Notes: generated by a model from the sequence alone, not told the origin. A DNA stretch of 64,000 bases from Geobacter sp. UBA2189 (GCA_002328035.1 DCVL01000066.1:1-64000); one strand, 5' to 3'; counted from the first letter of the stretch, positions 18,382 through 27,925 are shown. Made by a program: numbers and translations.

Positions 18382-19268
18382 TTAAGGAATTACTAGCCAG
18401 AGAGTACCCGTTTGCCAGTCACTTTTTAGATCTTGATGGTCTTAAATACCACTATCTTGACGAAGGAACCGGTTTACCTGTTGTCATGCTGCACGGCAAC
18501 CCTTCCTGGTCATTTTACTACCGTAATCTGGTAAAAGCCATTTCCGATCGTTTCCGTTGTATTGTGCCTGATCATATAGGTTGCGGATTCTCTGACAAGC
18601 CCGGTGATGATCGCTACGACTACACCCTGCCCCGCAGGGTTGATGATCTGGAAAGATTACTTGAACATCTGAAGATTAACGAAAAGATTACCCTGGTGGT
18701 TCATGACTGGGGCGGCATGATAGGGATGGCATATTCAGTAAGACATCCTGAACGGATAAGCCGCCTGGTAATACTTAATACCGGCGCATTCCCACTACCG
18801 CAGGAAAAACCTTTTCCACTGCCTCTATCTATCTGCCGCAATACCTGGCTCGGCACATTTCTGGTTAGAGGCTTCAACGCCTTCAGCCGTGGAGCTACAC
18901 TGGTTGGCTGCAAACAGAATCCGATGTCTGACGAATTGAGCAGATTGTACCAGTTACCATACAATTCATGGAAAAACAGGATAGCGACACTCCGCTTTGT
19001 ACAGGATATTCCTCTTAAACATGGAGACAGAAACTATGAATTGATCTGCAAGGTATCTGACGGTATCAACCAGTTTTCAGGGTTGCCTATCCTTATTATA
19101 TGGGGAGAAAAGGACTTTGTTTTTGACTGTCACTTTCTGAATGAGTGGAAACAACGTTTCAGCTCCGCTGAAGTTCACAGTTTTCCTGAGGCCGGTCATT
19201 ACATCCTGGAAGATCGGCAGGATGCCGTGATCCCCCTTATAAGTGAATTCCTGTACAGGACAGGTTAA
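18375..19268 (+). CDS. oleB: OleB-like alpha/beta hydrolase (beta-lactone decarboxylase family)
   Basis: A 297-residue alpha/beta hydrolase of the haloalkane dehalogenase-like OleB family. Visible signatures are the oxyanion region LHGNPSWSFYYR, the nucleophile Asp111 in VVHDWGGMIG, the strand WGEKDFVF carrying the acid, and His275 in PEAGHYILED. OleB converts the cis-beta-lactone made by OleC into a cis-olefin and CO2. The gene overlaps oleA by 7 nt and is the last gene of the operon. OleC (AMP-dependent beta-lactone synthetase) and OleD (NADPH reductase) should act between OleA and OleB but are not encoded here. It could alternatively be a different hydrolase recruited to release the product. 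Confidence 0.85.
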   Translation: MVIKELLAREYPFASHFLDLDGLKYHYLDEGTGLPVVMLHGNPSWSFYYRNLVKAISDRFRCIVPDHIGCGFSDKPGDDRYDYTLPRRVDDLERLLEHLKINEKITLVVHDWGGMIGMAYSVRHPERISRLVILNTGAFPLPQEKPFPLPLSICRNTWLGTFLVRGFNAFSRGATLVGCKQNPMSDELSRLYQLPYNSWKNRIATLRFVQDIPLKHGDRNYELICKVSDGINQFSGLPILIIWGEKDFVFDCHFLNEWKQRFSSAEVHSFPEAGHYILEDRQDAVIPLISEFLYRTG

Positions 19269-19476
19269 TGAGATTAAATCTTTAACATTCCGGCATATTT
19301 TAATTCCAACTCAAGGCATTCTCTTCATCAAATCCCTCTCCCCTCCTCGACCTTTTTTTAAAACATTCAGTTGACTCTCCTTGACTTACTGAGAACTGAT
19401 GCTTAACTCAATTGACAGGGGATAAATTCAACAGAGAAATTTTATATTCCCCTTGCAACGATTGAGGAGGAAATTT

Positions 19477-22077
19477 ATGGATATCAACCGTTTTACACAA
19501 AAATCGCAGGAAGCTCTGGGCGATGCACAGGCAAAGGCCACAAGCTACGGCCATGTTGAGGTAGATGGTGAACATCTGCTCTGGGCGCTATTGAATCAGG
19601 AAAATGGTCTTGTACCGCGTATCCTTGCCAAAATGGATATCGATGTCACATCTCTTACAAAAGCCGTTGAAGCCGAGCTGGATCGTCGGGCACGTGTCTC
19701 AGGGCCTGGCGCAGAACCTGGGAAAATACATGTTTCACAGCGGTTCTCACGCCTGCTTCTTTCTGCAGAATCTGAAGCAAAAAGACTTAAAGATGATTAT
19801 GTATCTGTCGAACATCTGCTTTTGGCATTGATGGCAGAAGCGGATGGCTCCGGTTCTGGAAGGTTATTGAAGCAGTTCAATGTAACCCAGGATCGACTGC
19901 TTGCAGCCTTGACGGAGGTGAGGGGAAACCAGAGGGTGACTTCAGCTAATCCGGAAGAGACATATGAGGCGCTTGAAAAATATGGACGCGACCTTGTAAA
20001 GATGGCTCGTGCTGACAAACTTGATCCTGTAATAGGGAGGGATGAGGAGATACGGAGAGTTATACGAATACTCTCACGCAAGACCAAAAACAACCCTGTG
20101 CTTATAGGTGAGCCAGGAGTCGGCAAGACGGCTGTTGTTGAAGGCCTGGCTCAACGTATAGTAAAGGGGGATGTGCCAGAAGGACTTAAGGACAAAACTG
20201 TTTTTGCGCTTGATATGGGTTCGCTGATTGCGGGCGCAAAGTATCGTGGCGAGTTCGAAGAGCGTCTTAAAGCAGTGCTTAATGAGATCAAGCAGGCTGA
20301 GGGCAGGATTATCCTGTTTATTGACGAACTCCACACGATTGTAGGGGCTGGCAAGGCTGAAGGAGCAATGGATGCGGGCAACATGCTGAAACCGATGCTG
20401 GCCAGGGGTGAGTTGCACTGCATAGGGGCTACCACACTGGATGAATACCGTCAGAACATAGAAAAAGATGCCGCGCTGGAACGCCGATTTCAGCCGGTTA
20501 TGGTAGAACAGCCAACCGTTGAGGATACCGTATCGATACTTCGAGGACTAAAAGAAAGATTTGAGGTTCATCACGGGGTAAAGATACAGGACAATGCACT
20601 GGTCGCGGCATCTACACTCTCACACCGCTACATCACTGAACGCTTTCTTCCTGACAAGGCGATTGACCTTATTGATGAGGCCTGCGCCATGTTGCGGACA
20701 GAGATTGATTCTCTGCCTTCAGAGCTGGATACTATCAGTCGCAGGGTAATGCAGCTTGAGATTGAAGAGCAGGCTCTGAAAAAAGAAAAGGATCAGGCAA
20801 GCCGTGACCGTCTTGACGCACTGCGTAAAGAACTGGTGGATGAGCGGGAAAAGGCAGCAAGCATGCGAGCCCAATATGACTCTGAAAAGGTTGCAATTCA
20901 GAGGGTGCAGGGTTTGAGGGAACAGATAGAAAAAACCAGACGCGAGATTGAGCAGGCCGAACGTTCTTACAATCTTGAACAGGCTTCAAAGCTCAAATAT
21001 TCTGAACTGCCAGGCCTTGAAACCGCACTAAAAAATGAAGAGTCCAATCTTAACCATAAACAGGGTGGGCAGAAACTTCTGCGTGAAGAGGTTACAGAAG
21101 ATGAGATTGCAGAGATAGTTGCCAGATGGACCGGTATCCCTGTTACCAGGCTGGTTGAGACTGAAAGGGATAAACTGCTGAAACTTGATGAGATACTTCA
21201 CGAGCGTGTTATAGGTCAGGATGAGGCGGTACAGCTGGTTACAGATGCTGTGCTTAGAGCAAGGGCAGGGATCAAGGATCCAAAACGTCCTATCGGTTCA
21301 TTCATATTTCTGGGCCCAACAGGAGTTGGCAAGACTGAGCTTGCAAGAACCCTTGCACAGTCACTGTTTGACTCTGAAGAAAATATGGTCAGGATTGATA
21401 TGTCGGAATACATGGAAAAGTTCGCCGTCTCGCGCCTTATCGGAGCCCCTCCAGGTTATGTAGGCTACGAAGAAGGTGGCCAGCTGACTGAAGCGGTACG
21501 ACGCAAACCATACTGTGTGCTTCTGTTTGACGAGATAGAGAAGGCTCATCCTGATGTCTTTAATATTTTGCTCCAGATACTTGATGATGGACGAGTCACA
21601 GATAGTCACGGCAGAACAGTCAGTTTCAAAAACACCGTAATAATAATGACTTCAAATATTGGAGCACCGCATCTGCTTGAAGGTATAACCCCGGACGGCG
21701 ATATCCGTGAAAGCGCCAGAATTGCGGTAATGAACGAATTGAAGGGGGCTTTCAGGCCGGAATTTCTTAACAGGGTTGACGATATAGTCCTGTTTAAACC
21801 GCTACATCTTGATGAAGTAACAAGAATTGCCGGACTTTTGACTCAGCAGCTGGTCGATAGATTGAAAGAACGACGGATTACCCTTGAAATATCAGACGAA
21901 GCACTTAAACAGATAGCAAAGGCAGGATACGATCCGGTCTATGGCGCAAGGCCACTCAAACGTTATATTCAGCGAGAACTGGAAACCAGAGTTGCAAGAG
22001 CCATTATTTCAGGGCAAACTGTTGAAGGCGGAAAACTCAAAATAGATCTGGAGGATGGCAGACTCTCAATAAAATGA
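19477..22077 (+). CDS. clpB: ATP-dependent disaggregase ClpB
   Basis: Hsp100 chaperone that works with DnaK to pull apart protein aggregates. The chosen start is ATG 19477 (MDINRFTQKSQEAL, the canonical ClpB N-terminus), preceded by GAGGAGG at a good distance; this gives 866 residues. Order: Clp N-domain (1-145), first AAA+ with GEPGVGKT and a DELHT Walker B, the coiled-coil middle domain (about 410-530, rich in Glu/Lys/Arg), second AAA+ with GPTGVGKT and LFDEIEKAH, and the C-terminal D2 small domain. The 208-nt gap upstream of it holds the promoter; I could not identify a CIRCE element or a clear sigma-32 site. Confidence 0.96.
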   Translation: MDINRFTQKSQEALGDAQAKATSYGHVEVDGEHLLWALLNQENGLVPRILAKMDIDVTSLTKAVEAELDRRARVSGPGAEPGKIHVSQRFSRLLLSAESEAKRLKDDYVSVEHLLLALMAEADGSGSGRLLKQFNVTQDRLLAALTEVRGNQRVTSANPEETYEALEKYGRDLVKMARADKLDPVIGRDEEIRRVIRILSRKTKNNPVLIGEPGVGKTAVVEGLAQRIVKGDVPEGLKDKTVFALDMGSLIAGAKYRGEFEERLKAVLNEIKQAEGRIILFIDELHTIVGAGKAEGAMDAGNMLKPMLARGELHCIGATTLDEYRQNIEKDAALERRFQPVMVEQPTVEDTVSILRGLKERFEVHHGVKIQDNALVAASTLSHRYITERFLPDKAIDLIDEACAMLRTEIDSLPSELDTISRRVMQLEIEEQALKKEKDQASRDRLDALRKELVDEREKAASMRAQYDSEKVAIQRVQGLREQIEKTRREIEQAERSYNLEQASKLKYSELPGLETALKNEESNLNHKQGGQKLLREEVTEDEIAEIVARWTGIPVTRLVETERDKLLKLDEILHERVIGQDEAVQLVTDAVLRARAGIKDPKRPIGSFIFLGPTGVGKTELARTLAQSLFDSEENMVRIDMSEYMEKFAVSRLIGAPPGYVGYEEGGQLTEAVRRKPYCVLLFDEIEKAHPDVFNILLQILDDGRVTDSHGRTVSFKNTVIIMTSNIGAPHLLEGITPDGDIRESARIAVMNELKGAFRPEFLNRVDDIVLFKPLHLDEVTRIAGLLTQQLVDRLKERRITLEISDEALKQIAKAGYDPVYGARPLKRYIQRELETRVARAIISGQTVEGGKLKIDLEDGRLSIK

Positions 22078-22883
22078 AATCAATTTATGCACATACCCCA
22101 TGGCTGAGGCAAAGCGAGTTTCTACCCTACCTTGTTGAGAACAGGATCAATCCTGAACTTTATCTCTCTCCGGAACCGTTTGAAGGGATAACTCCCGCCG
22201 ATCTGAAGGAATTACGACAAACATTGGAAGACAATGGACTTTCTTGTAGCATGCATGCACCATTCAACGGGATGGATCCTGGCTCAACAGACAGGAAAAC
22301 GGTAGAATTAACAAACCTGCGAGTCTCTCAGACATTACGTCTTGCTGAACAGTTAAATCCAAAAGTAATCGTCTTTCACACAGGTTACCATCGTAAGCTG
22401 ACCTGTAGAAAGCTGGAGCGCTGGATGGAAGTCAGTATCTCTTTCTGGAGAGACTGGCTTCCACATATAAAAAACAGACAAAGTATCGTTGCACTTGAAA
22501 ATATATTTGAACAGGAACCATCAATAATACGAAACATTATTGATGGACTAAATGATCCGATGATACGGCATTGCTTTGATATAGGACATTTCAATATCTG
22601 TGGAGAGGTATCATTGGAAGAGTGGTTTTCAGAGCTTGGAAGCTGTTGTGTGGAGTGTCATATACATGATAATAAAGGGAAATATGACAGCCATCTACCT
22701 GTAGGAGAAGGAACTGTTGATTTTAAACTTCTACAGAAGATGCTTGACAGCTACGCGCCTGACAGCATCTGGACCCTTGAAGCTCACAGGCTTGAGAAAC
22801 TAAAAAGAAGCCACACCGTTTTAAAGAGCATGATTCAGAATTTGGAATTGGAATCAGGCATTAATAAGACCATGCTTCTTTAA
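22074..22883 (+). CDS. Sugar phosphate isomerase/AP-endonuclease-2-like TIM-barrel protein
   Basis: A 269-residue protein with xylose-isomerase-like TIM-barrel signatures: IVFHTGYH, IVALENIFEQ, HCFDIGHFN, CHIHDNKGKYDSHLPVGEG and WTLEAHR. These supply the Glu, Asp and His ligands for divalent metals seen in endonuclease IV and sugar epimerases. Substrate is unknown. It starts inside the clpB stop (ATGA overlap), so it is probably co-transcribed with clpB. It ends 30 nt inside the 3' end of the convergent prsR gene. Confidence 0.85.
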   Translation: MKSIYAHTPWLRQSEFLPYLVENRINPELYLSPEPFEGITPADLKELRQTLEDNGLSCSMHAPFNGMDPGSTDRKTVELTNLRVSQTLRLAEQLNPKVIVFHTGYHRKLTCRKLERWMEVSISFWRDWLPHIKNRQSIVALENIFEQEPSIIRNIIDGLNDPMIRHCFDIGHFNICGEVSLEEWFSELGSCCVECHIHDNKGKYDSHLPVGEGTVDFKLLQKMLDSYAPDSIWTLEAHRLEKLKRSHTVLKSMIQNLELESGINKTMLL

Positions 22884-24290
22884 TAAACCATAGAGGGTGG
22901 GTCTGCTTACACCAAGTATTTCAGCAGTCTTCATTATATTGCCATCCTGCTGCTCCATTTCAGTAACTATCATCTCACGTTCAAGCTGGTCTTTGGCCTC
23001 ACGAAGTGTAGTTCCTGTGCCGTTGTTCATATTCAGTTCAGATGTAGGAAAGAACTCTAACGGCAACTGTTCACAACCAAGATCAACAGCCTCAATTGCT
23101 CTTGATTCGCACATAATGACAGCACGCTGAATCCTGTTTCTAAGCTCTCTTACGTTGCCCGGCCAAGGGTGAAGCTTAAGGAACGCAAGAGCTGAACCAC
23201 TGAAACGCCTTACCCTCTTATTGTACTCTTCGCTGAACAGCTTAAGATAAAAATTAGACAGCAGTATAACATCATCACCCCGCTCCCTTAGTGGGGGAAG
23301 GTTAATTACAATCACACCTACGCGGTAAAACAGATCTTCCCTGAAGCGCCCTTCCTTTACAGCAGCGTTTATATCAATGTTGGTAGCGCAAACAGTCCGT
23401 GTATCTATAGATATATTTTCTCTGCCCCCTACCCTCTGCAATACACCTTCCTGCAAAACCCTTAGCAGTTTCACCTGAAGATTCAGAGGCAGCTCGGCTA
23501 TTTCGTCAAGAAAGAGTGTGCCTTTGTCTGCCTGCTGGAATTTGCCCTGAACAGTTGCATGAGCACCGGTGAATGATCCCTTTTCATGTCCGAAAAGCTC
23601 AGATTCAAGCAGGTTTTCCGGTATAGCGCCACAGTTAACCGCAACAAACTCTTTTTTATTGCGGGAACTGGCATCATGTAACGCCCTGGCTACAAGTTCT
23701 TTGCCCGTTCCACTCTCGCCAGCTATAAATATCGGTACATTTGTCGAAGCTACCTTTTTGATATTTGCGAAGACCTTCTGCATCTCCGCACACTGTCCTA
23801 TCATCCCCCATGAATCACCAGAAGTTATCTCTATGGATCTCTGTAACTGACGATTCTGTTCTTCTATATTTGCCAGATGTATAGCACGTGAGATGATAAC
23901 CTTCAGTTCATTAAGGCAGGGCGGTTTTGGATAAAAGTCATATGCCCCCATGCTGATAGCCTTTAAGGCGTTATGTCTCTCATCATTTCCGGTCAGCATG
24001 ATTATCTTGGATGCAGGATTCATATTAAGCATCTCACCTAGACACCTAAACCCCTCTACCTCGGTATTTTCATGTGGTGGCAACCCAAGATCCAGAACAA
24101 CTACCCGGGGATTATGCTCTTTAAAGAGTTCCAATGCCTCACTGGCATCACCAGCCTGAAATACCGTATATTCATCAGCAAGCCCCCACTTTAATTGGGT
24201 GCAGATAACCATATTGTCATCAACAATCAGAATTTTTTCCAAAAGCCGCTCTTTTGGAGTCAGATTATCAGAGACAGCGTAAGTAGTCAT
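22854..24290 (-). CDS. prsR: PrsR-type sigma-54-dependent response regulator
   Basis: A 478-residue regulator that activates sigma-54 promoters, of the PEP-CTERM-box regulator PrsR group. Domains: receiver (about 18-140; acidic pair VDDN, phospho-acceptor Asp67 in VVVLDLGLP, Lys in YPKP), AAA+ central domain (about 165-395; GESGTGKE Walker A, GSFTGA sigma-54 contact loop, LFLDEIAELP), and a Fis-type helix-turn-helix (about 435-475; AEILGVSRPTLYGLLKKHG). Its start overlaps the prsK stop by 4 nt. In organisms with exosortase/PEP-CTERM systems this pair controls exopolysaccharide and PEP-CTERM genes; no exosortase is seen here. Confidence 0.9.
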   Translation of the reverse strand: MTTYAVSDNLTPKERLLEKILIVDDNMVICTQLKWGLADEYTVFQAGDASEALELFKEHNPRVVVLDLGLPPHENTEVEGFRCLGEMLNMNPASKIIMLTGNDERHNALKAISMGAYDFYPKPPCLNELKVIISRAIHLANIEEQNRQLQRSIEITSGDSWGMIGQCAEMQKVFANIKKVASTNVPIFIAGESGTGKELVARALHDASSRNKKEFVAVNCGAIPENLLESELFGHEKGSFTGAHATVQGKFQQADKGTLFLDEIAELPLNLQVKLLRVLQEGVLQRVGGRENISIDTRTVCATNIDINAAVKEGRFREDLFYRVGVIVINLPPLRERGDDVILLSNFYLKLFSEEYNKRVRRFSGSALAFLKLHPWPGNVRELRNRIQRAVIMCESRAIEAVDLGCEQLPLEFFPTSELNMNNGTGTTLREAKDQLEREMIVTEMEQQDGNIMKTAEILGVSRPTLYGLLKKHGLINA

Positions 24291-26353
24291 GCCAACTCCT
24301 GTTTATAAGGTAGCCAGACAGTAAATATTGAACCCTTGCCCAGAGCCGTTTCAACCTCAATTTTTCCGTTATGAGCCTGTATAATCTGGCGGCACTGGAA
24401 AAGACCAATACCAAGACCTGAAGCCTTTGTCGAGTGGAACGGCACAAAAAGTTCAGACTCAACAAACTGTGGAGACATGCCACAACCAGTATCCGTTACC
24501 TTTAAATAAGCAAATTCATCCATAGTTCCTACTTCAGCATTAACAGGCACCCCTGGAGCGGAAGCTTCTACGGCATTGACAAGAAGATTCATAACAACTT
24601 TTTGTATCTCGGCTCTGTCCACATTTACAAATTCATGTTCACCTGAAACGATAATATGTGCACCAGCAAGTTGAACAGAACATTCAGTAAGAATATCCAA
24701 TAGATCGGCATGTTCCAAATACAATAGTTTTTGCTTGTCAAGTGTCTTGAGATTACCTATAAGTCCCTGCATCTTCTGTACTGTCCCCTGCAAAGAAAGC
24801 AGCAGATCTTTCTGAAAATCTGGATTTGTAATAAGCCTTGGCGCATTTTCTGAAATAAGGGACAAAGCGGTCAGCTGGTTTTTGAGATCATGCATTACAA
24901 AAGTGGCAACATTACCAACAGCAGCCTCTTCTCGGGTCTGCAAAAGCGCGCGTGAGAGTCTCTGCTGCCTTATGGCTTGAACAGCCTGACGGGCAAATGT
25001 CTTCATCAGGTCAAAGTCCTCATAGATGTAAGCCTCATCCGGCTTGACCATCTTGCCAAGAACGATAAAACCTTCAAGCCTGTAGGTATCTGGCAGCGGT
25101 ACAATAAAGGATATCTGATGTTCATCAAATAACTGTCTGTTTTCTTCAACCACATCTTTAACCTGATCACGAATGAAAAATACCCAACCTTTTTCCTGCA
25201 TGAACTGAACCAGGCTATTGTTGGGAAGTATAATCTCATTTTTCATCTTCATCTGATAGGTTGCTGAAACTAAATAGGCTCCGCGATTTTCCTCATAAAG
25301 AAAAAGCGTGGCACCTGAAATTCCAAAAGTCACGGTATATATTTCAAGAACCGACTGCAACAAATCATCCCAGGAAGGAGATGATAATTTTTCAGTAAGC
25401 AGCAACCACTGGGTACGATAATCATGCTTGTTCTGATAGAAATTCTTGTGCAGAACCACTTTTACTTCTCTCCTCACCCTATCGGAAAGCATGAGAAGAA
25501 GTAATCCGGTTCCAAGCAAAAATGCGAGAGAAACTCCAAATGAACGAGAGAAGTTGCCTGAACAGTATTTAAGACCTTCTCCCATTACTCCAAGCACCAC
25601 CAGATATATGCCAACTGAAAACAGTACTACAGATTTGAGAGCCATCTGACGGGAAATTGTTATCTTGATATCGTTATCCCGTTTAATGTTTCCATAGACC
25701 ATCATCATGGCAGCAACAAGGAACATAAATGCTCGCAACTGCCCATAGCCCATATTTATAGTTCTATAAAGAATAGCCTGGCTGTAGTAAAAAACCTGAA
25801 CAGCCAGAATAAGAGACAGGGCTATAAGATGGAACTTGATGCTGGATAGTGCCTGAGGGGATGCATTAGTGAGGGTTGTTTCAAACTGTATAAGGGCAAG
25901 CACCAGATAAAACATGATTACTACATAGTATAAAAAACCGGTTGATGTAAGAAACAGTACCCGTTCGTTCAAAAAATCAGGACTATAATAGAATGTTGTA
26001 AGTGGAAACCATAATGGAAGCAGCACAACCAAAAATGAAAAAACGAGGGCGAAACGGATAAATTTGCCGCTTAAATACCATTGGCCTGGCTTTCTGGCGA
26101 AGGTAAGGCTACAGAACAGCCAGAGAGGGATCATAAATCCCTCTGCATAAAGAGTACAATTCAGAAAGAACAAGGATCTTTCGGGGGAAGCGGAAAAAAC
26201 TCCAAGATCGAGCAGTACAAGAAGTGCCGTAATGCCTAATGTACCTGTCATGAAGCCAGATGAAGGCCAGACAAAGAGATTGAGACCCCATACGGCAAGT
26301 CCAATCAATAGTGCAGCCGTCACTATCGCTATGATAAAACCAAAATCAGGCAT
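24287..26353 (-). CDS. prsK: PrsK-type membrane sensor histidine kinase
   Basis: A 688-residue sensor kinase. The N-terminal 300 residues hold several hydrophobic helices, including MPDFGFIIAIVTAALLIGLA-type and LVVLLPLWFPL segments, followed by a GAF-like region (about 320-450), the phospho-acceptor helix MHDLKNQLTALSL, and an HATPase domain with NLLVNAVEAS, DTGCGM and GLGIGLF boxes. The arrangement matches the PEP-CTERM system kinase PrsK. It lies 42 nt after the nucleotide-sugar dehydrogenase gene and overlaps prsR, so the three likely form one operon. The signal sensed is unknown. Confidence 0.9.
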   Translation of the reverse strand: MPDFGFIIAIVTAALLIGLAVWGLNLFVWPSSGFMTGTLGITALLVLLDLGVFSASPERSLFFLNCTLYAEGFMIPLWLFCSLTFARKPGQWYLSGKFIRFALVFSFLVVLLPLWFPLTTFYYSPDFLNERVLFLTSTGFLYYVVIMFYLVLALIQFETTLTNASPQALSSIKFHLIALSLILAVQVFYYSQAILYRTINMGYGQLRAFMFLVAAMMMVYGNIKRDNDIKITISRQMALKSVVLFSVGIYLVVLGVMGEGLKYCSGNFSRSFGVSLAFLLGTGLLLLMLSDRVRREVKVVLHKNFYQNKHDYRTQWLLLTEKLSSPSWDDLLQSVLEIYTVTFGISGATLFLYEENRGAYLVSATYQMKMKNEIILPNNSLVQFMQEKGWVFFIRDQVKDVVEENRQLFDEHQISFIVPLPDTYRLEGFIVLGKMVKPDEAYIYEDFDLMKTFARQAVQAIRQQRLSRALLQTREEAAVGNVATFVMHDLKNQLTALSLISENAPRLITNPDFQKDLLLSLQGTVQKMQGLIGNLKTLDKQKLLYLEHADLLDILTECSVQLAGAHIIVSGEHEFVNVDRAEIQKVVMNLLVNAVEASAPGVPVNAEVGTMDEFAYLKVTDTGCGMSPQFVESELFVPFHSTKASGLGIGLFQCRQIIQAHNGKIEVETALGKGSIFTVWLPYKQELA

Positions 26354-26395
26354 TAATCCAAACCTTCAGAGTTAAATAGAGATTTTTAAAAATTT

Positions 26396-27682
26396 TTATA
26401 GTCTCCAGCATCTGACTCCTGACTTCTGTAGAAGAGACTGGTCAAAAACCCCCTTCACATCAATAAGCAACGGTGATTCTCCCATAATCCCGCACAATTC
26501 TTCGATATTCATATCACAATAAGGCTGATGTGACACTGCAAGTACCACCGCTGCCGCCGGTTGCAGTTCCTGATAAGGACAGAGAGTCACCCCGTATTCA
26601 TGCAGTGCCTCCACAGGATCAGCAAATGGATCAGTCACCTGAACCACACACCCGTAATCCTCGAGCTCTCTAATTATGTCAATCACCTTCGAATTTCTCA
26701 GATCAGGGCAGTTTTCCTTAAAGGTTAATCCCAAAACTGTTACTCGTGCTCCCAGAATTCCATGTCCGGCATGTATCATTTCTTTGACCGTACGTTGAGC
26801 TATAAAACGACCCATTCCGTCATTGATACGACGACCCGCAAGTATAACCTGCGGTATGTAGCCTATTTTCTCGGCTTTATGTGTCAAATAGTAGGGATCC
26901 ACTCCGATACAATGCCCACCGACCAACCCAGGCTTAAATTTAAGAAAATTCCATTTTGTACCGGCAGCCTCAAGAACTTCATTTGTATCGATTCCCATTC
27001 TATCAAAAATAAGGGCAAGTTCATTCATTAGTGCGATATTAAGATCACGCTGGGTATTTTCAATAACCTTTGCAGCTTCAGCTACCTTGATTGAGGCCGC
27101 ACGGTGTACTCCAGCGGTTACAACGGACTCATATACCCCAGCCACCGCTTCAAGGGTTTCATAATCCTGCCCTGAAACAACTTTTTTTATCTTGGTAAAG
27201 GTATGTTCCTTATCGCCAGGATTGATTCTCTCAGGACTATAACCAACCGTAAAATCCTTGCCACAGAAAAGACCTGACACCTGTTCCAGAACCGGCACAC
27301 ACTCATCTTCTGTAACACCTGGATATACCGTAGATTCATATACAACAATATCCCCGCGTTTCAATGCCTGTCCAACTGTTCTGGATGCCTTCAACATCAG
27401 AGCAAGATCCGGCTGGTTAGCCTCATCAACCGGTGTAGGAACCGCTACAATGTGAAAATCAGCAAGCGCAAGCTCTTCAATCTTTTCAGTAAACAGGATA
27501 TCAGCAGCTTTAAGATCGTCGGTAGTTACCTCCCCGGTCCGATCATGCCCGTTGCCTAATTCTGCAATTCGCAACGGGTTGATATCAAAACCTATCGTCC
27601 GACGTACCTTACCGAATGCAACAGCAACAGGAAGGCCAACGTAACCAAGTCCAACGACCGAAATGATCCGTTCTTTTTTCAC
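26396..27682 (-). CDS. Nucleotide-sugar dehydrogenase (TviB/WbpA type)
   Basis: A 428-residue NAD-dependent UDP-sugar 6-dehydrogenase, oxidising C6 of a UDP-hexose or UDP-HexNAc to a uronic acid for polysaccharide synthesis. Signatures: NAD-binding VVGLGYVGLPVA, STVYPGVTED, SPERINPGD, catalytic Cys in GGHCIGVDPYYLTHKA, and LGLTFKENCPDLRNSK. The SPERINPGD plus GVDPYYLTHKA combination is closer to the TviB/WbpA (UDP-GlcNAc/GalNAc) branch than to the UDP-glucose branch. The neighbouring PrsK/PrsR pair supports a role in exopolysaccharide. Confidence 0.9.
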   Translation of the reverse strand: MKKERIISVVGLGYVGLPVAVAFGKVRRTIGFDINPLRIAELGNGHDRTGEVTTDDLKAADILFTEKIEELALADFHIVAVPTPVDEANQPDLALMLKASRTVGQALKRGDIVVYESTVYPGVTEDECVPVLEQVSGLFCGKDFTVGYSPERINPGDKEHTFTKIKKVVSGQDYETLEAVAGVYESVVTAGVHRAASIKVAEAAKVIENTQRDLNIALMNELALIFDRMGIDTNEVLEAAGTKWNFLKFKPGLVGGHCIGVDPYYLTHKAEKIGYIPQVILAGRRINDGMGRFIAQRTVKEMIHAGHGILGARVTVLGLTFKENCPDLRNSKVIDIIRELEDYGCVVQVTDPFADPVEALHEYGVTLCPYQELQPAAAVVLAVSHQPYCDMNIEELCGIMGESPLLIDVKGVFDQSLLQKSGVRCWRL

Positions 27683-27851
27683 AGCAGCTCCTTTTTAATA
27701 TTTTTACTATGTACAGTTTTTTACATGCATTAAAATATTTCTAATAATTGTAAAGTTTTATCAGGGTAAAATACAATTCAAGGCCTGGCTTAGTCAATAA
27801 GATAAAAAGCCTGTTTTTAAAGTGCTATAACGGCTTTGTCCCATTGAGAGC

Positions 27852-27893
27852 ATAAACAAAAAACACCTGCCAGCAGTAGATACCGGCAGGTGT
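27852..27893 (-). terminator. Rho-independent terminator after the desulfoferrodoxin gene
   Basis: 9-bp stem ACACCTGCC/GGCAGGTGT with a 13-nt loop, followed on the minus strand by TTTTTGTTT. It lies 33 nt past the stop of the superoxide reductase gene. Confidence 0.9.
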
Positions 27894-27925
27894 CATCAAA
27901 TCAGACAATATCCGCCTGAATAGTT

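Noticed and set aside
19269..19476. Searched for CIRCE or sigma-32 sites before clpB
   Set aside because: No TTAGCACTC/GAGTGCTAA palindrome and no well-spaced CTTGAAA/CCCCAT pair found; a weak CTTGACT was not enough.
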